64,000 nucleotides of DNA. Source: Actomonas aquatica. GTDB taxonomy: Bacteria; Verrucomicrobiota; Verrucomicrobiia; Opitutales; Opitutaceae. How positions within the stretch are numbered: the first letter of the stretch is position 1; every line of letters starts with the position of its first letter. The notes beneath the pieces were generated by a model that searched no databases, was not told the origin of the DNA, and was given only the letters and a program-made list of their open reading frames with translations. The stretch is from NCBI RefSeq assembly GCF_019679435.2, contig NZ_CP139781.1, positions 248,001 to 312,000 of the forward strand. Direction: 5' to 3'. The translations under genes and the position numbers were made by a program. Below, piece by piece: positions 17,266 to 25,796 of the stretch.

Positions 17266-17295
17266 AATTTTGAATCGGATTCCGATTCAAAATTG
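17265..17295 (-). terminator. Perfect 15-bp inverted repeat at the tRNA-Cys 3' end
   Basis: CAATTTTGAATCGGA (17265-17279), one centre base, then TCCGATTCAAAATTG (17281-17295): arms match perfectly and the outer end includes two bases of the tRNA's encoded CCA. In the tRNA transcript it would follow the mature 3' end. It may be a terminator or processing signal, or a repeat that targets tRNA 3' ends. It has no U-tail outside the stem. Confidence 0.5.
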
Positions 17296-17368
17296 GAGGC
17301 GCGGGGCGGAATCGAACCGCCGAATAGAGCTTTTGCAGAGCTCGGCCTTACCACTTGGCTACCGCGCC
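17294..17368 (-). tRNA. tRNA-Cys (GCA)
   Basis: On the minus strand, acceptor GGCGCGG (17368-17362) pairs with CCGCGCC (17304-17298). The discriminator is U and CCA is encoded (17296-17294). The anticodon stem GAGCU/AGCUC encloses loop CUGCAAA with anticodon GCA. The T-loop reads GGCGG UUCGAUU CCGCC. U73 and the GCA anticodon are the Cys identity elements. The total is 75 nt with CCA. Confidence 0.97.
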
Positions 17369-17470
17369 GTAGTCAGGGAGAGGCGGACGTTGCAAACAAA
17401 CCGGAGACCGTGCAAGTCCCGAAAACACTTTCCCGGATTTGGCGTTTCGTTCGCCTTGGTGACCGGCGCC

Positions 17471-19006
17471 TCAAGCGGAGCTGGTGGAGGGGGTGAAGGA
17501 CGGCGACGTGTCCGACGTGGGCAGCGGGGGACGGGAATCACCGCGCTGGTAGGTGAGCGCAAAGCTGAAGCGGAAGGTCGAGCCTTCGCCCGGAGTGCTG
17601 TCGACCGAGATCGCTCCGCCCATCAGCTCGCAGAGTCGCTTGGAAATCACCAGGCCGAGTCCGGTGCCCCCGCGGCGGCGAGTGCTGGAGGAATCGAGCT
17701 GACTGAAGGGCTTGAAGAGGTCCTTCACGCGGCCGGCGGGAATGCCGATGCCGGTGTCGGTGACGGCAAAGAAGAGGCGCAGGTGGCGGAGGTCGGAGTG
17801 GGGCACATTTTCCCCGCGGGCACAGGTGACGGCGACCGTGATGGCGCCGCGTTCGGTGAATTTGAAGGCATTGCCGACGACGTTCATGAGCACCTGCCGC
17901 AGACGGGCTTGGTCGCCGTTTACGATGACCGGCACGGAGGGGTCGGTTTTGAGAGTGAACGCGATGCCCGCATCGCGCGCGGAGGGGCTGAAGTGGTTCT
18001 CGATCTCCTGCATGCAGTCGCGCAGCGCGAAGGGGGTCTGCTTGACTTCGATTTGACCGGCCTCGAGGCGCGAGACGTCAAGAATGTCGGCGATGAGCGT
18101 CTCGAGCGTCACGCCGGCGCTGTGAACATTGGTGACGTATTCGAGTTGGTCGGCGCTGAGTGGGCTTTCGCGCAGCAGTTTTGAAAAACCGATGACCGCG
18201 TTGATGGGAGTGCGGATCTCGTGGCTGACGACGGCGAGGAATTCACTCTTGGCGCGGTCGGCGGATTCGGCCGCTTCCTTGGCCTGCACGAGGGCGGCTT
18301 CGGCGGCTTTGCGGGCGCCGATGTCGTGACCGACGGCCTGGAACTCTAGCACCTGGCCATCGCGGGATTTGATGGCGCGGTGGGTCCAGAGGTAACTGGA
18401 TTCGCCTTCGGCGCCCTCAAGGTCCACTTCGAACGAGGCCTTGTCGGGGAGGTTGCCCTGGAAATCCCGTTTGGGGTAGCCGAGATCGATCAGCGGAAAA
18501 CGGTGGCCACGCAGGGCGCTGCGGGGTTTGCCGTAAAATTGGGCGTAGGCGGCGTTGACGAAGGTAAGGGTGCCGTCGGCGCGATAGCGGCAGATCAGGT
18601 CGACCTGATCCTCCACGATCCCGCGGTAGCTGGCCTCAACTTTTTGGAGGCTTTGGGCCATGCGTTCGATTTGTCGGGCGAGGCCGATGATCTCGTCCTG
18701 TTCCTGAGGAAAGTCGTCGTCGAAATCGACTGAGGCGGAGTCGTCAGCGCTGGTTTTGGCGGCGGCCTGAGCCTGTTCGCCGGCGGTGCGTTTGATTTCC
18801 CGCAACCGCTCCATGAGGGTGCGATCCCAGACGTAACCAGCGAGCACCAGCAGAATGCTGCCGATGATGGCGAGACCGAGCACCCAGTAGGTGGTGCCAA
18901 GTTTTTCGCGTAGCCCTTCGTCGAAAGCGAGGGCGACCAAGGTAGCCGCCAAGCTAAACGCCAACGCGAGGATCATCGCCGTTTTGCGTCTAAGAAGTGC
19001 ACCCAT
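17471..19006 (-). CDS. PAS-domain sensor histidine kinase
   Basis: The 511-residue kinase has two N-terminal membrane helices (about 10-28 and 38-57) with almost no periplasmic loop, a linker, a PAS domain near 130-245 (YRGIVEDQVDLICRYRADGT), a HisKA domain with the phospho-acceptor His262 in VVSHEIRTPINAV, and an ATPase domain with N-box VLMNVVGNAFKFT, DTGIGIP and GGTGLGLVISKRLCELMGG. It ends in a short disordered Ser/Thr/Pro tail without a receiver domain. Signals are probably sensed in the membrane or cytoplasm. No response regulator is adjacent, so its partner is unknown. Confidence 0.93.
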   Translation of the reverse strand: MGALLRRKTAMILALAFSLAATLVALAFDEGLREKLGTTYWVLGLAIIGSILLVLAGYVWDRTLMERLREIKRTAGEQAQAAAKTSADDSASVDFDDDFPQEQDEIIGLARQIERMAQSLQKVEASYRGIVEDQVDLICRYRADGTLTFVNAAYAQFYGKPRSALRGHRFPLIDLGYPKRDFQGNLPDKASFEVDLEGAEGESSYLWTHRAIKSRDGQVLEFQAVGHDIGARKAAEAALVQAKEAAESADRAKSEFLAVVSHEIRTPINAVIGFSKLLRESPLSADQLEYVTNVHSAGVTLETLIADILDVSRLEAGQIEVKQTPFALRDCMQEIENHFSPSARDAGIAFTLKTDPSVPVIVNGDQARLRQVLMNVVGNAFKFTERGAITVAVTCARGENVPHSDLRHLRLFFAVTDTGIGIPAGRVKDLFKPFSQLDSSSTRRRGGTGLGLVISKRLCELMGGAISVDSTPGEGSTFRFSFALTYQRGDSRPPLPTSDTSPSFTPSTSSA

Positions 19007-19155
19007 GGGGCGGAACCTTGGTGGGTGCAGGCGGGGGAGTCTAACCCAAACCTTCCCCGGCGGGTAGGAGGTGAACCTATTTCACATCCCGTTTACCGCT
19101 CGGGGGTTTGGAAAACGCATCAAAGGGCGATCGGGGGGAATCACCCGAAGCGGGT

Positions 19156-20040
19156 TCAGCCGTGACGTCCTTTGAAGGTGAGTTCGGCGATAGCGGATTT
19201 GTCCTGCGCGCCGAGACCGATGGCGGTGAGGCGTTCGTATTGCAGTTTGGTCGCGGCGGCGAGGGGCAGGTTCAGGCCTTGTTCGCAGCCCAGCACCCAA
19301 GCGATGGTGCTGTCCTTGGCGGCGTGAGAAGCGGAGAAATAGCACTCGTGATCGCGGTTCTGCATGTCTTCGCCGTCGGTCTTGAGGACCTGGGAATTGG
19401 CGCCGGTTTGGGCGAAGACTTCCCGCAACATGTCGAGATCAAGACCGAGGGCCTGACCGAGGCCGAGACCTTCGGCGAGCGCGGCGGTGTTGATGTTCAT
19501 GACCATGTTGACGAGGGCTTTTACCTGCGCGGCGCTGCCGGCCGGGCCGATGTAACGCAGGTCCTTGCTGAGCTCGTCGAGCAAGGGCTTCAGCTCATCG
19601 AAGACGGCGCGGTCACCGGCGCACATCAAATAGAGGGTGCCTTGGCGGGCCTGGGGAATGGAGGACGCCATGCAGGCTTCGATGGATTTGGCGCCGGCGC
19701 CGTGAGCGCGCTTTTCCACTTCGGCGTGGGTGGCGGGCGTGATGGTGGCGCAGTTGATGAAGGTCTTGCCGGCGGCACCGGTGAGCAGCGAATCACCCTC
19801 GTCGCCGAAGATGGCGAGCTGGGCGGCGTCGTCGGTGACGACGGTGATGATGACGTCGGCGGCGGCGGTGACATCGGCCAAGGTGGTGGCGTGGGTGGCG
19901 CTGAGCTCGCTGGCGAGCTCGGCAGCGAGGCTGCTGGCAGTGTCATAGACTGCGGCGATGCTGTAGCCCTGATCCTTAAGACGACGCGCCATGTTGGCGC
20001 CCATGCGGCCGACGCCGACAAATCCGATTTTCTGAGACAT
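19156..20040 (-). CDS. Beta-hydroxyacid dehydrogenase (3-hydroxyisobutyrate/tartronate-semialdehyde reductase type)
   Basis: The 294-residue NAD(P) enzyme starts QKIGFVGVGRMGANMARRL with the Rossmann GxGxMG pattern. It then shows INCATITPATHAEVEKRA, the substrate-binding loop of the HIBADH family, and GSAAQVKALVNMVM with the catalytic Lys174. The helical C-terminal domain follows (AEGLGLGQALGLDLDMLREVF). The family interconverts small 3-hydroxyacids and semialdehydes. The exact substrate cannot be fixed. The downstream gene in the direction of transcription is the histidine kinase, across a 149-base spacer that holds its promoter. Confidence 0.88.
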   Translation of the reverse strand: MSQKIGFVGVGRMGANMARRLKDQGYSIAAVYDTASSLAAELASELSATHATTLADVTAAADVIITVVTDDAAQLAIFGDEGDSLLTGAAGKTFINCATITPATHAEVEKRAHGAGAKSIEACMASSIPQARQGTLYLMCAGDRAVFDELKPLLDELSKDLRYIGPAGSAAQVKALVNMVMNINTAALAEGLGLGQALGLDLDMLREVFAQTGANSQVLKTDGEDMQNRDHECYFSASHAAKDSTIAWVLGCEQGLNLPLAAATKLQYERLTAIGLGAQDKSAIAELTFKGRHG

Positions 20041-20099
20041 AGTGGTGGGTTAAAGGGGAAGGTGTTTGGAACGAGAAAGTGGCGTGGAGGGCCGGGCGC

Positions 20100-20927
20100 T
20101 CAGTGGGCGAAGACCGGGTTGTGCTTCTTTTCCTGCGCGAGGGTCGTGATGGGACCGTGGCCGGGGGCGAGCACGGTGTCGCGTGGCAGGGTGAAGATCT
20201 TTTCGCGGTCGTTGCGCAGCTGCTCGGCGAAGTGGGTCGGGCTGCCGCCGACGGAGGAGGCGAAGAGCGAGTCGCCCACGATGGCGAGCGGCCAGCTGAG
20301 GCCGGTCACAAAGAAGGTGGTCTGGCCCGGCGCGTGACCGGAGGTGAGCACGGTTTTGATGTCGAGGCTGCCGATGTGGAAGTGCACGCCTTCCTTGAAG
20401 GTCTGGGCGCGGGGATGATCGACGGGGGCGTCGGTGTGCGACCAGATCTCGGCGTTGGGCGCAAAGTCGGCGAGGCGGGCGAGGTCGGCGATGTGGTCGT
20501 CGTGAGTGTGGGTGATGAAGATGTATTTGAGGCGCAGTTTGTCGCACTCGATCACATCAATCATGCTGTCGACCGAAGCTCCGGTATCGAAGGCGGCGGC
20601 TTCCTTGGTGCGGGAGTCCCAGATGAGGAAGCTGTTCACCGTCATGTCTTCGAACGGGGTGTTGAAGGCGGTGAAGCCGCGGGGGAAGACCGGGATTTCC
20701 GGATACCATTCGCGGCGGGCGTGGGCTTCGAGGGCGTTGGGATTGAGGCGCAGATGACGGGCGACACGGCGCACGACGGCAATGATCGGCTCACCGGCTT
20801 TGACCTTGGCCAAGTCTTCGGCGCTGACCTCGGCGCGGCGGATGAGTTCTTCGTCGGAGACTCCGAGCCCACGTTGGGTCTTGTTGATGACGTCGTCGAA
20901 ATTGTCTTCGAGAGGGATTAGCGGCAT
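20100..20927 (-). CDS. MBL-fold hydrolase with N-terminal HTH-like region
   Basis: From the ATG at 20927 the protein has 275 residues. Residues about 15-55 read like a Cro/C1-type helix bundle (GVSDEELIRRAEVSAEDLAK, then VRRVARHLRLNPNALEAHA). Residues 70-275 are a glyoxalase II-type metallo-beta-lactamase domain: ITHTHDDHIAD near 139-149 (zinc ligands), TSGHAPGQTTFFV and IVGDSLFASSVGG. The family hydrolyses thioesters or similar bonds with two metals. The frame is open far upstream of 20927, but that part is Arg/His-rich and was rejected. It lies 59 bases upstream of the dehydrogenase start and may be cotranscribed with it. Confidence 0.85.
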   Translation of the reverse strand: MPLIPLEDNFDDVINKTQRGLGVSDEELIRRAEVSAEDLAKVKAGEPIIAVVRRVARHLRLNPNALEAHARREWYPEIPVFPRGFTAFNTPFEDMTVNSFLIWDSRTKEAAAFDTGASVDSMIDVIECDKLRLKYIFITHTHDDHIADLARLADFAPNAEIWSHTDAPVDHPRAQTFKEGVHFHIGSLDIKTVLTSGHAPGQTTFFVTGLSWPLAIVGDSLFASSVGGSPTHFAEQLRNDREKIFTLPRDTVLAPGHGPITTLAQEKKHNPVFAH

Positions 20928-21035
20928 GGAGCGGCACGGTGCGTCCGGATTTGGCGGGGCGCAAGTGCGCGCTGCGGTTCGGCCGGACGAAGGCAAAACG
21001 TTGCCAGGCCCTGGCCGATCCGGCAGAGGAGCGCG

Positions 21036-22037
21036 ATGGCTGAGCCTGATTTTTCGATCACCTATGCGGGCCCGCGGGCGGAGTGGGCGAGTTTGACCGG
21101 GAGTCCGTTGTGGGCGCGCTCCATTGAGGACGTGGTGGCGGCGTGGTGCGCGCGAGGGTGGCAGCATACCTTTGGCGAGCGGGTGCCGACGCCATATGGG
21201 CTCGGACCGGAGGTGCATGGCTTCACCTTGCCGGAGGGCCGCATGGTGCTGTGGGTGCCATCGTATGGCGATATCCAGGGACAGGAGCCGGTGGGGCATG
21301 AAACGGTGGAGCGGGTGTTTTGGATCCTCTGGCAGGCGGGCGTGCGCGCGATGTTGGTGGGTGGCAATCACGGGGTGTGTGACCCGCGCGGAGAGGGCGG
21401 CGTGCAGCCGGGGGACGTGGTGTTGCCGTGGAGTTTTCGCACCCACCGGCATCACCGCGGGCTGCGGGGCACCGAGTGGGCCAACCCCTGGCCGCAGGCG
21501 AATCTGTTTCTGGATGATCCGTTTTGCCCGGAGTTGGCGGTGGGCTTGCGGGACTTGTTTCAACCGTGGGTGGAGCGGGGCGCGGCGCGGCGGGTGTGGA
21601 CGGCGGCGGAGCTGCGGGCTGCGCTGGTGCAGGTGGAGACGATCACTTTTGAGACGGAGTTTGATATCCTGCAGCATCTGGCGACCAACGAGACCGTGAC
21701 GCGTTTGCAGCCGGATCGACCGCCGGTGGTGACCTTACACGGGGATGCAATCAATCCGGTGCTGGCGCGTTTCCTCGGCATCCACGTGGGATACTACAGC
21801 CTGGTGTGCAACTACGCGGCGGGCTTGTGTCCGCCGGAGCGTATTCACGATACCATGACGACTTACTATCGGGAGGTGTATCCCGAAATGGTGCTGGCGG
21901 TGGAGGCCGAGGCGTTGGAAACGCTGGAGCTCCCGGCGGCGGAAACGTGCCGCTGCGAAACCTCGTTGCAGCGCAACCCGGACGAATTTTCCCGGGCGAT
22001 GAGTGGCTGGCAGGAGTGGTCGCAGCGCGGCGACTAG
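21036..22037 (+). CDS. Divergent MTAP/purine nucleoside phosphorylase-like protein
   Basis: The 333-residue protein resembles the PNP/MTAP (nucleoside phosphorylase) fold. An early phosphate-loop segment LVGGNHGVCDPRGEGGVQPGDVVLP corresponds to the S/T-G loop with GDVV. ETEFDILQHLATNE and GIHVGYYSLVCNYAAGL correspond to the substrate-binding E-x-E-F and VSLVTNLAAG motifs. It is longer than usual MTAP (about 280-300) and its key residues are shifted, so activity is uncertain. AGAGGAG lies 7 bases before the ATG. Its stop shares the palindrome CTAG (22034-22037) with the convergent gene. Confidence 0.7.
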   Translation: MAEPDFSITYAGPRAEWASLTGSPLWARSIEDVVAAWCARGWQHTFGERVPTPYGLGPEVHGFTLPEGRMVLWVPSYGDIQGQEPVGHETVERVFWILWQAGVRAMLVGGNHGVCDPRGEGGVQPGDVVLPWSFRTHRHHRGLRGTEWANPWPQANLFLDDPFCPELAVGLRDLFQPWVERGAARRVWTAAELRAALVQVETITFETEFDILQHLATNETVTRLQPDRPPVVTLHGDAINPVLARFLGIHVGYYSLVCNYAAGLCPPERIHDTMTTYYREVYPEMVLAVEAEALETLELPAAETCRCETSLQRNPDEFSRAMSGWQEWSQRGD

Positions 22038-22735
22038 TCGGTAGCGCCGGCGGCGACGAAGTGGATGCCGCCGGCGGATTTCAGGTGGGCGGCGCCGGGG
22101 GCGACCACGTGGTAGCCGGGAGTGGTGATGTCACCGAGGCCGATGAGTTTGCGGGCCACGGCGGCATCGGCGGGAGAGAGGCGAGCGGCGGTGAGGAACT
22201 CGCAATTGATGGAAACGGTGGGCGTGCCGGCGGTGACCATGAGACCGGGTTGATTACGGCGGGCCCAGTCCTCGATGCAGGCGACCAGCATCACGTAGGA
22301 GTAGCGGGCGGGTTGCTCGTTCCAATAAGCGAGCTCTTCTTCGTAGACGTCGCGATTGATCACGTAGCGGTAGGCCTGCTGGAGAACTTGGGCGTTGGCA
22401 TCGGGATGAGTGTCGAGCCAAGCGAGGTGGGCGGTGACCTGAGCGGCGTAGGTGAGCGCGGTCGCGGCGGGGGCGTCGACTTCGGCCCCGCCGAAAGCGT
22501 CGGCGCGGGCCTGCGCGGCGACGGCGGTTTGCAACCCGGCGTTGCCCTGCAACTGCTCGCGGGCCGTGGCGAACGCGGCCGCCATGTCGGCCGCGCCGGC
22601 ATCTGACGTGGGGGCTCGTCCCAGCACGAGGAGGTAGGCGGCACGGGTGGTGTCGGACGGGGCGGGGGCGGCGGCCAGGCCGGTGGCGAGTAGCAGGGCG
22701 AAGAAAACGCAGGTGGGGCGAAGACGGGGCGTCAT
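22034..22735 (-). CDS. Exported protein of unknown function
   Basis: The 233-residue protein from the ATG at 22735 starts with a signal peptide (PTCVFFALLLATGLAAAPA). The mature part is helical and Ala-rich, with two conserved-looking blocks, AYLLVLGRAPTSDAGAADMAA and YRYVINRDVYEEELAYWNEQ. These recall DUF4214-like sequences (YLxxLGRxPD...YW), but the match is weak and was not confirmed. A Cys pair lies near the C-terminus. Its product is probably periplasmic. It is convergent with the phosphorylase-like gene, sharing the CTAG stop region, and divergent from the beta-helix gene. Confidence 0.7.
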   Translation of the reverse strand: MTPRLRPTCVFFALLLATGLAAAPAPSDTTRAAYLLVLGRAPTSDAGAADMAAAFATAREQLQGNAGLQTAVAAQARADAFGGAEVDAPAATALTYAAQVTAHLAWLDTHPDANAQVLQQAYRYVINRDVYEEELAYWNEQPARYSYVMLVACIEDWARRNQPGLMVTAGTPTVSINCEFLTAARLSPADAAVARKLIGLGDITTPGYHVVAPGAAHLKSAGGIHFVAAGATD

Positions 22736-22903
22736 GGTGGGTAGCAGGCAACAGCGACGCGGGGCGGTCAACGGGTTCCCGGCGGCAAGCGTGTTGGCCG
22801 TTGAACGGCAAGCATCCGATGGGGTCGAACTTGTCGTGTAGGTCGCGAAGGTGGTGTGATCTATTTGGTCACTCGATTGGCCGCCCCCGACCCCGTTTCT
22901 CCC

Positions 22904-24721
22904 ATGCGTCTTCCCCGTCTTTCTGACCGCCTTTCCTTCGTGCTTGGTGCCCTGCTGTTATGGCCTGCGCTGATCCTCGCCCAACCGTCGGGCGGGCCCT
23001 ACGGGCCGATCCAACAACGCTACGAGGTGCCGACGCGTGGCACGGTGTATTATGTCGCGCCGGACGGGGTGGCGGATGCGACCGGCGACTCGCTCGCGAC
23101 GCCGACCACCCTGGAGTCGGCCATCGCGCAGGTGGTCACGGGCGATACGATTGTGTTGCGCGGCGGCGTTTACCGCACGGGAAGCCTGCGGCTCAGCCAA
23201 GGCATCACGATGCAGCCCTATCTGGACGAACGACCGGTGATCAAAGGCACGCAGGTCGCAACCGAATGGGAGGCGGACGGCGAGGACCTGTGGCGCACGA
23301 CGTGGACGCGACTCTTCCCGGCGGAGCCGGCGGACTGGTGGCGGAGGGAGTGGGGCGTGCGTCATACGCCGCTGCACAAGTTTAACAACGACATGGTGTT
23401 TGTGGATGGCCACTTGCTCGGCTCCGCCGGTTCACGCGAGGAGGTGACGGCGGAGACCTACTTTATCGACTACGAGAATGCGGCGATCTTCCTCGGCGTG
23501 GATCCGACCGACAAAGTGGTGGAAATCACCGCGCACAACAGCGCGCTCACCCGGACGACGCGCACGGTGCACGGCAAAGCCAACGACGGCAAAGGGCCGA
23601 CGCTGCGCGGGCTCACCTTCACTCAATACGCGCGGCTCGCGTTGCTGGTGGAAGGCACGGAGCCGGGGGCCTACATGTCGCCCGACAAGTTCGGCAAAGA
23701 GATCGTGGGCACGACCTTTGAGCACCTCACGATTTCGCACTGCTCGCGCGTGGCGGGGTATTTCCGCGGCGATGGGCTGACGATGCGGCACTGCCTCGTG
23801 TCGGACACCGGCACGGAAGGCATCTACGTGATCAACTCGGCCGACGTGTTACTCGAGCGCAACATCGTGACGCGCACGAACAGCCCGGAAAATCTGGGCG
23901 GGTATTTTGCGTCGTCGGTGAAGATTTTTAACCAGTCCTACAACTGCGTCGTCCGCGACAACCTCATCATCGACAACCCCAATGCCAGCGGCGTGTGGTA
24001 TGACGTCGGCAACGTGGACGGCATCTTCATCAACAACTGGGTGGAGAATACGCCGAACGGTTTCTTCTTCGAAATCTCCAAGGGCGCGATCTGTGCGAAC
24101 AACGTGTTTGTTGATTCGAGCATCCGCGTGCTCAACAGCTCGGATGTGGCGGTGTATCAGAATACCCTCTACAACAGTGAGGCGGCGTTTCAGCGCTCGG
24201 CTCGCAGTCATGCGGCCAACGATCACTTTGGCTGGCACGCCAGCGCGGGGCCGGATGTCGATGAGCGTGACGGCCATGTGTTAGTGAACAACCTGGTGGT
24301 AGCCGACGATTCCAAGGACGGCCCGCTGGCGAACTTCTGGCAGCACGAGGCAGTGAATGGCCGGCTGACGACGCCGCAGGTGACGGCGATGGACGGCAAT
24401 GTGTTGGTGCGGCGCGCGGGCGTGATGCCGGCGCAGGCCTTGATCCACTGGGCACCGGCTCCGGAGGCGGACGGTTTTGCCAAGGAATATGCCAGCATCG
24501 CCGAGCTGCACGCCGACGTGCCGTTGTTTGGTGCGAACGGGCTGAGTTGGGTGGACTATGGCGGGCCGCTGTTTCGCGGCGCGGAGTTGGGGAACTTTGA
24601 GCTGTTGCCGGAGTTTCCCGGGCGCGCCGCCGGGGTGGCTTTGCCGGAGGAAATCGCGGAGCTGCTGGGGCGGATTGGCGACGAGCGTCGTTACCCGGGC
24701 GCGATCGCGCCGTTGGATTGA
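22904..24721 (+). CDS. Secreted right-handed beta-helix protein
   Basis: From the ATG at 22904 (605 residues) the protein has a signal peptide (LSFVLGALLLWPALILAQ). The mature part opens with GTVYYVAPDGVADATGDS and DTIVLRGGVYRTGSL, the usual start of DUF1565/pectate-lyase-like parallel beta-helices. Repeated turns such as LLERNIVTRTNS, CVVRDNLIIDNPNASG and FINNWVENTPNGFFFE follow at about 22-residue spacing, the coil length of such helices. Related proteins are polysaccharide lyases, chondroitinase-B-like or adhesins. No catalytic residues are assignable. It is an orphan gene followed by a hairpin terminator. Confidence 0.82.
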   Translation: MRLPRLSDRLSFVLGALLLWPALILAQPSGGPYGPIQQRYEVPTRGTVYYVAPDGVADATGDSLATPTTLESAIAQVVTGDTIVLRGGVYRTGSLRLSQGITMQPYLDERPVIKGTQVATEWEADGEDLWRTTWTRLFPAEPADWWRREWGVRHTPLHKFNNDMVFVDGHLLGSAGSREEVTAETYFIDYENAAIFLGVDPTDKVVEITAHNSALTRTTRTVHGKANDGKGPTLRGLTFTQYARLALLVEGTEPGAYMSPDKFGKEIVGTTFEHLTISHCSRVAGYFRGDGLTMRHCLVSDTGTEGIYVINSADVLLERNIVTRTNSPENLGGYFASSVKIFNQSYNCVVRDNLIIDNPNASGVWYDVGNVDGIFINNWVENTPNGFFFEISKGAICANNVFVDSSIRVLNSSDVAVYQNTLYNSEAAFQRSARSHAANDHFGWHASAGPDVDERDGHVLVNNLVVADDSKDGPLANFWQHEAVNGRLTTPQVTAMDGNVLVRRAGVMPAQALIHWAPAPEADGFAKEYASIAELHADVPLFGANGLSWVDYGGPLFRGAELGNFELLPEFPGRAAGVALPEEIAELLGRIGDERRYPGAIAPLD

Positions 24722-24748
24722 GGTGAGGCGCAGGTTCCCTGAACGCAA

Positions 24749-24781
24749 CAACGCGGACCACCCGAAGGTCGGTCCGCGTTG
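24749..24781. terminator. Hairpin between convergent beta-helix and FKBP genes
   Basis: CAACGCGGACC/GGTCCGCGTTG (24749-24759 with 24771-24781) forms an 11-bp perfect stem with an 11-nt loop. It has no T-tract on either side. Being placed between two convergent genes, it probably ends or protects both transcripts. Confidence 0.6.
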
Positions 24782-24825
24782 CGCAGATTGAGAAGAGGGC
24801 GGTCGATGCGACCGCGGCTCGTCGC

Positions 24826-25611
24826 TTATTTGATGTCGAGCAGCTCGACTTCGAAGATGAGGGTCGAGCCGGGAGGAATGGTGCCCTTGTCGACGTTGCC
24901 GTAGGCGAGGTCGGCCGGAATGTAGAGCTTCCACTTGGAGCCCTGGGGCATGAGTTGGAGGGCTTCGATCCAGCCCTTGATCACGCCGGTGACGGGGAAG
25001 GAGATCGGCTCGCCGCGTTGCACGGAGCTATCGAAGACGGTGCCGTCGATGAGCGTGCCGTGGTAGTGAACCTGGACGGATTGGGCGGGGGTCGGCTTGG
25101 GGCCGGTGCCGGCGACGATGACCTCGTATTGCAGGCCGGAGGCGGTGGTGGTGACTTCCGGGCGGGCGCCGTTTTGGGCGAGGAAGGCGGCACCGGCTTC
25201 GAGATTAACCTGGGCCTTGGCGTTGGCGGCTTCCTGAGCCTCGGCACGCTTGGCTTGGAAGGCCATCATGAGATCGGCTTGGCTGACCTTAGGCTGGTTG
25301 CCGGCGAGGGCATCGGCGATGCCCTCGGCGAGGGCGTCGAGGTCGATGGAAAGGGACGGGTCCTGGGCGAGTTGGCTGCCCATTTGCATGCCGATGCCGT
25401 AGGAGACCTTCTGGTCGATGGAATCAAAGGAGGCGGCGGCGGTGGAGGCCGGGGTGGATTCGGGCGCCGGAGTGGCGTCGGATTCGGACATAGCGGGTTT
25501 GGTTTCGGTGGGTTGCGGTTCTGGTTCTGATTTCTGGCAAGCGACCAAACCCAGCAACAGGGACGAGGAGAGGACAGCAATGGCAGGAGAAAAACGGAAA
25601 CGGGTATTCAT
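24826..25611 (-). CDS. FKBP-type peptidyl-prolyl isomerase lipoprotein
   Basis: From the ATG at 25611 the 261-residue protein has a lipoprotein signal peptide ending LGLVAC with Cys25. An upstream in-frame ATG at 25680 was rejected because it would bury the signal peptide. A Pro/Thr/Ala linker (25-60) follows, then an FKBP N-terminal dimerisation domain (KVSYGIGMQMGSQL) and the FKBP domain near 150-261: VQVHYHGTLIDGTVFDSS, GVIKGWIEALQLMPQGSKW, and IPADLAYGNVDKGTIPPGST. It resembles FkpA/Mip and acts as a periplasmic folding catalyst. Confidence 0.93.
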   Translation of the reverse strand: MNTRFRFSPAIAVLSSSLLLGLVACQKSEPEPQPTETKPAMSESDATPAPESTPASTAAASFDSIDQKVSYGIGMQMGSQLAQDPSLSIDLDALAEGIADALAGNQPKVSQADLMMAFQAKRAEAQEAANAKAQVNLEAGAAFLAQNGARPEVTTTASGLQYEVIVAGTGPKPTPAQSVQVHYHGTLIDGTVFDSSVQRGEPISFPVTGVIKGWIEALQLMPQGSKWKLYIPADLAYGNVDKGTIPPGSTLIFEVELLDIK

Positions 25612-25796
25612 AGAGAGAGCGTGCGAGTGAGAGGAAGGAACCGGACCCTGACAAGGCTGCGCTCGGATGGTTTCGGACAAGGGTGTTTCTAGGGAAAACT
25701 ACGGAGTTTTTGGGAAACGAAGGTTCAATTTCGGTCCGTTCAGGCCGATATCGAAAAGTGAAGTCGGACGGGTGAACTACGTCCGGTTGATGCGTT

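Noticed and set aside
20928..21677. Upstream extension of the MBL hydrolase frame by 250 codons
   Set aside because: Arg/His/Pro-rich and antisense to the phosphorylase-like gene. The MBL start at 20927 fits the family.
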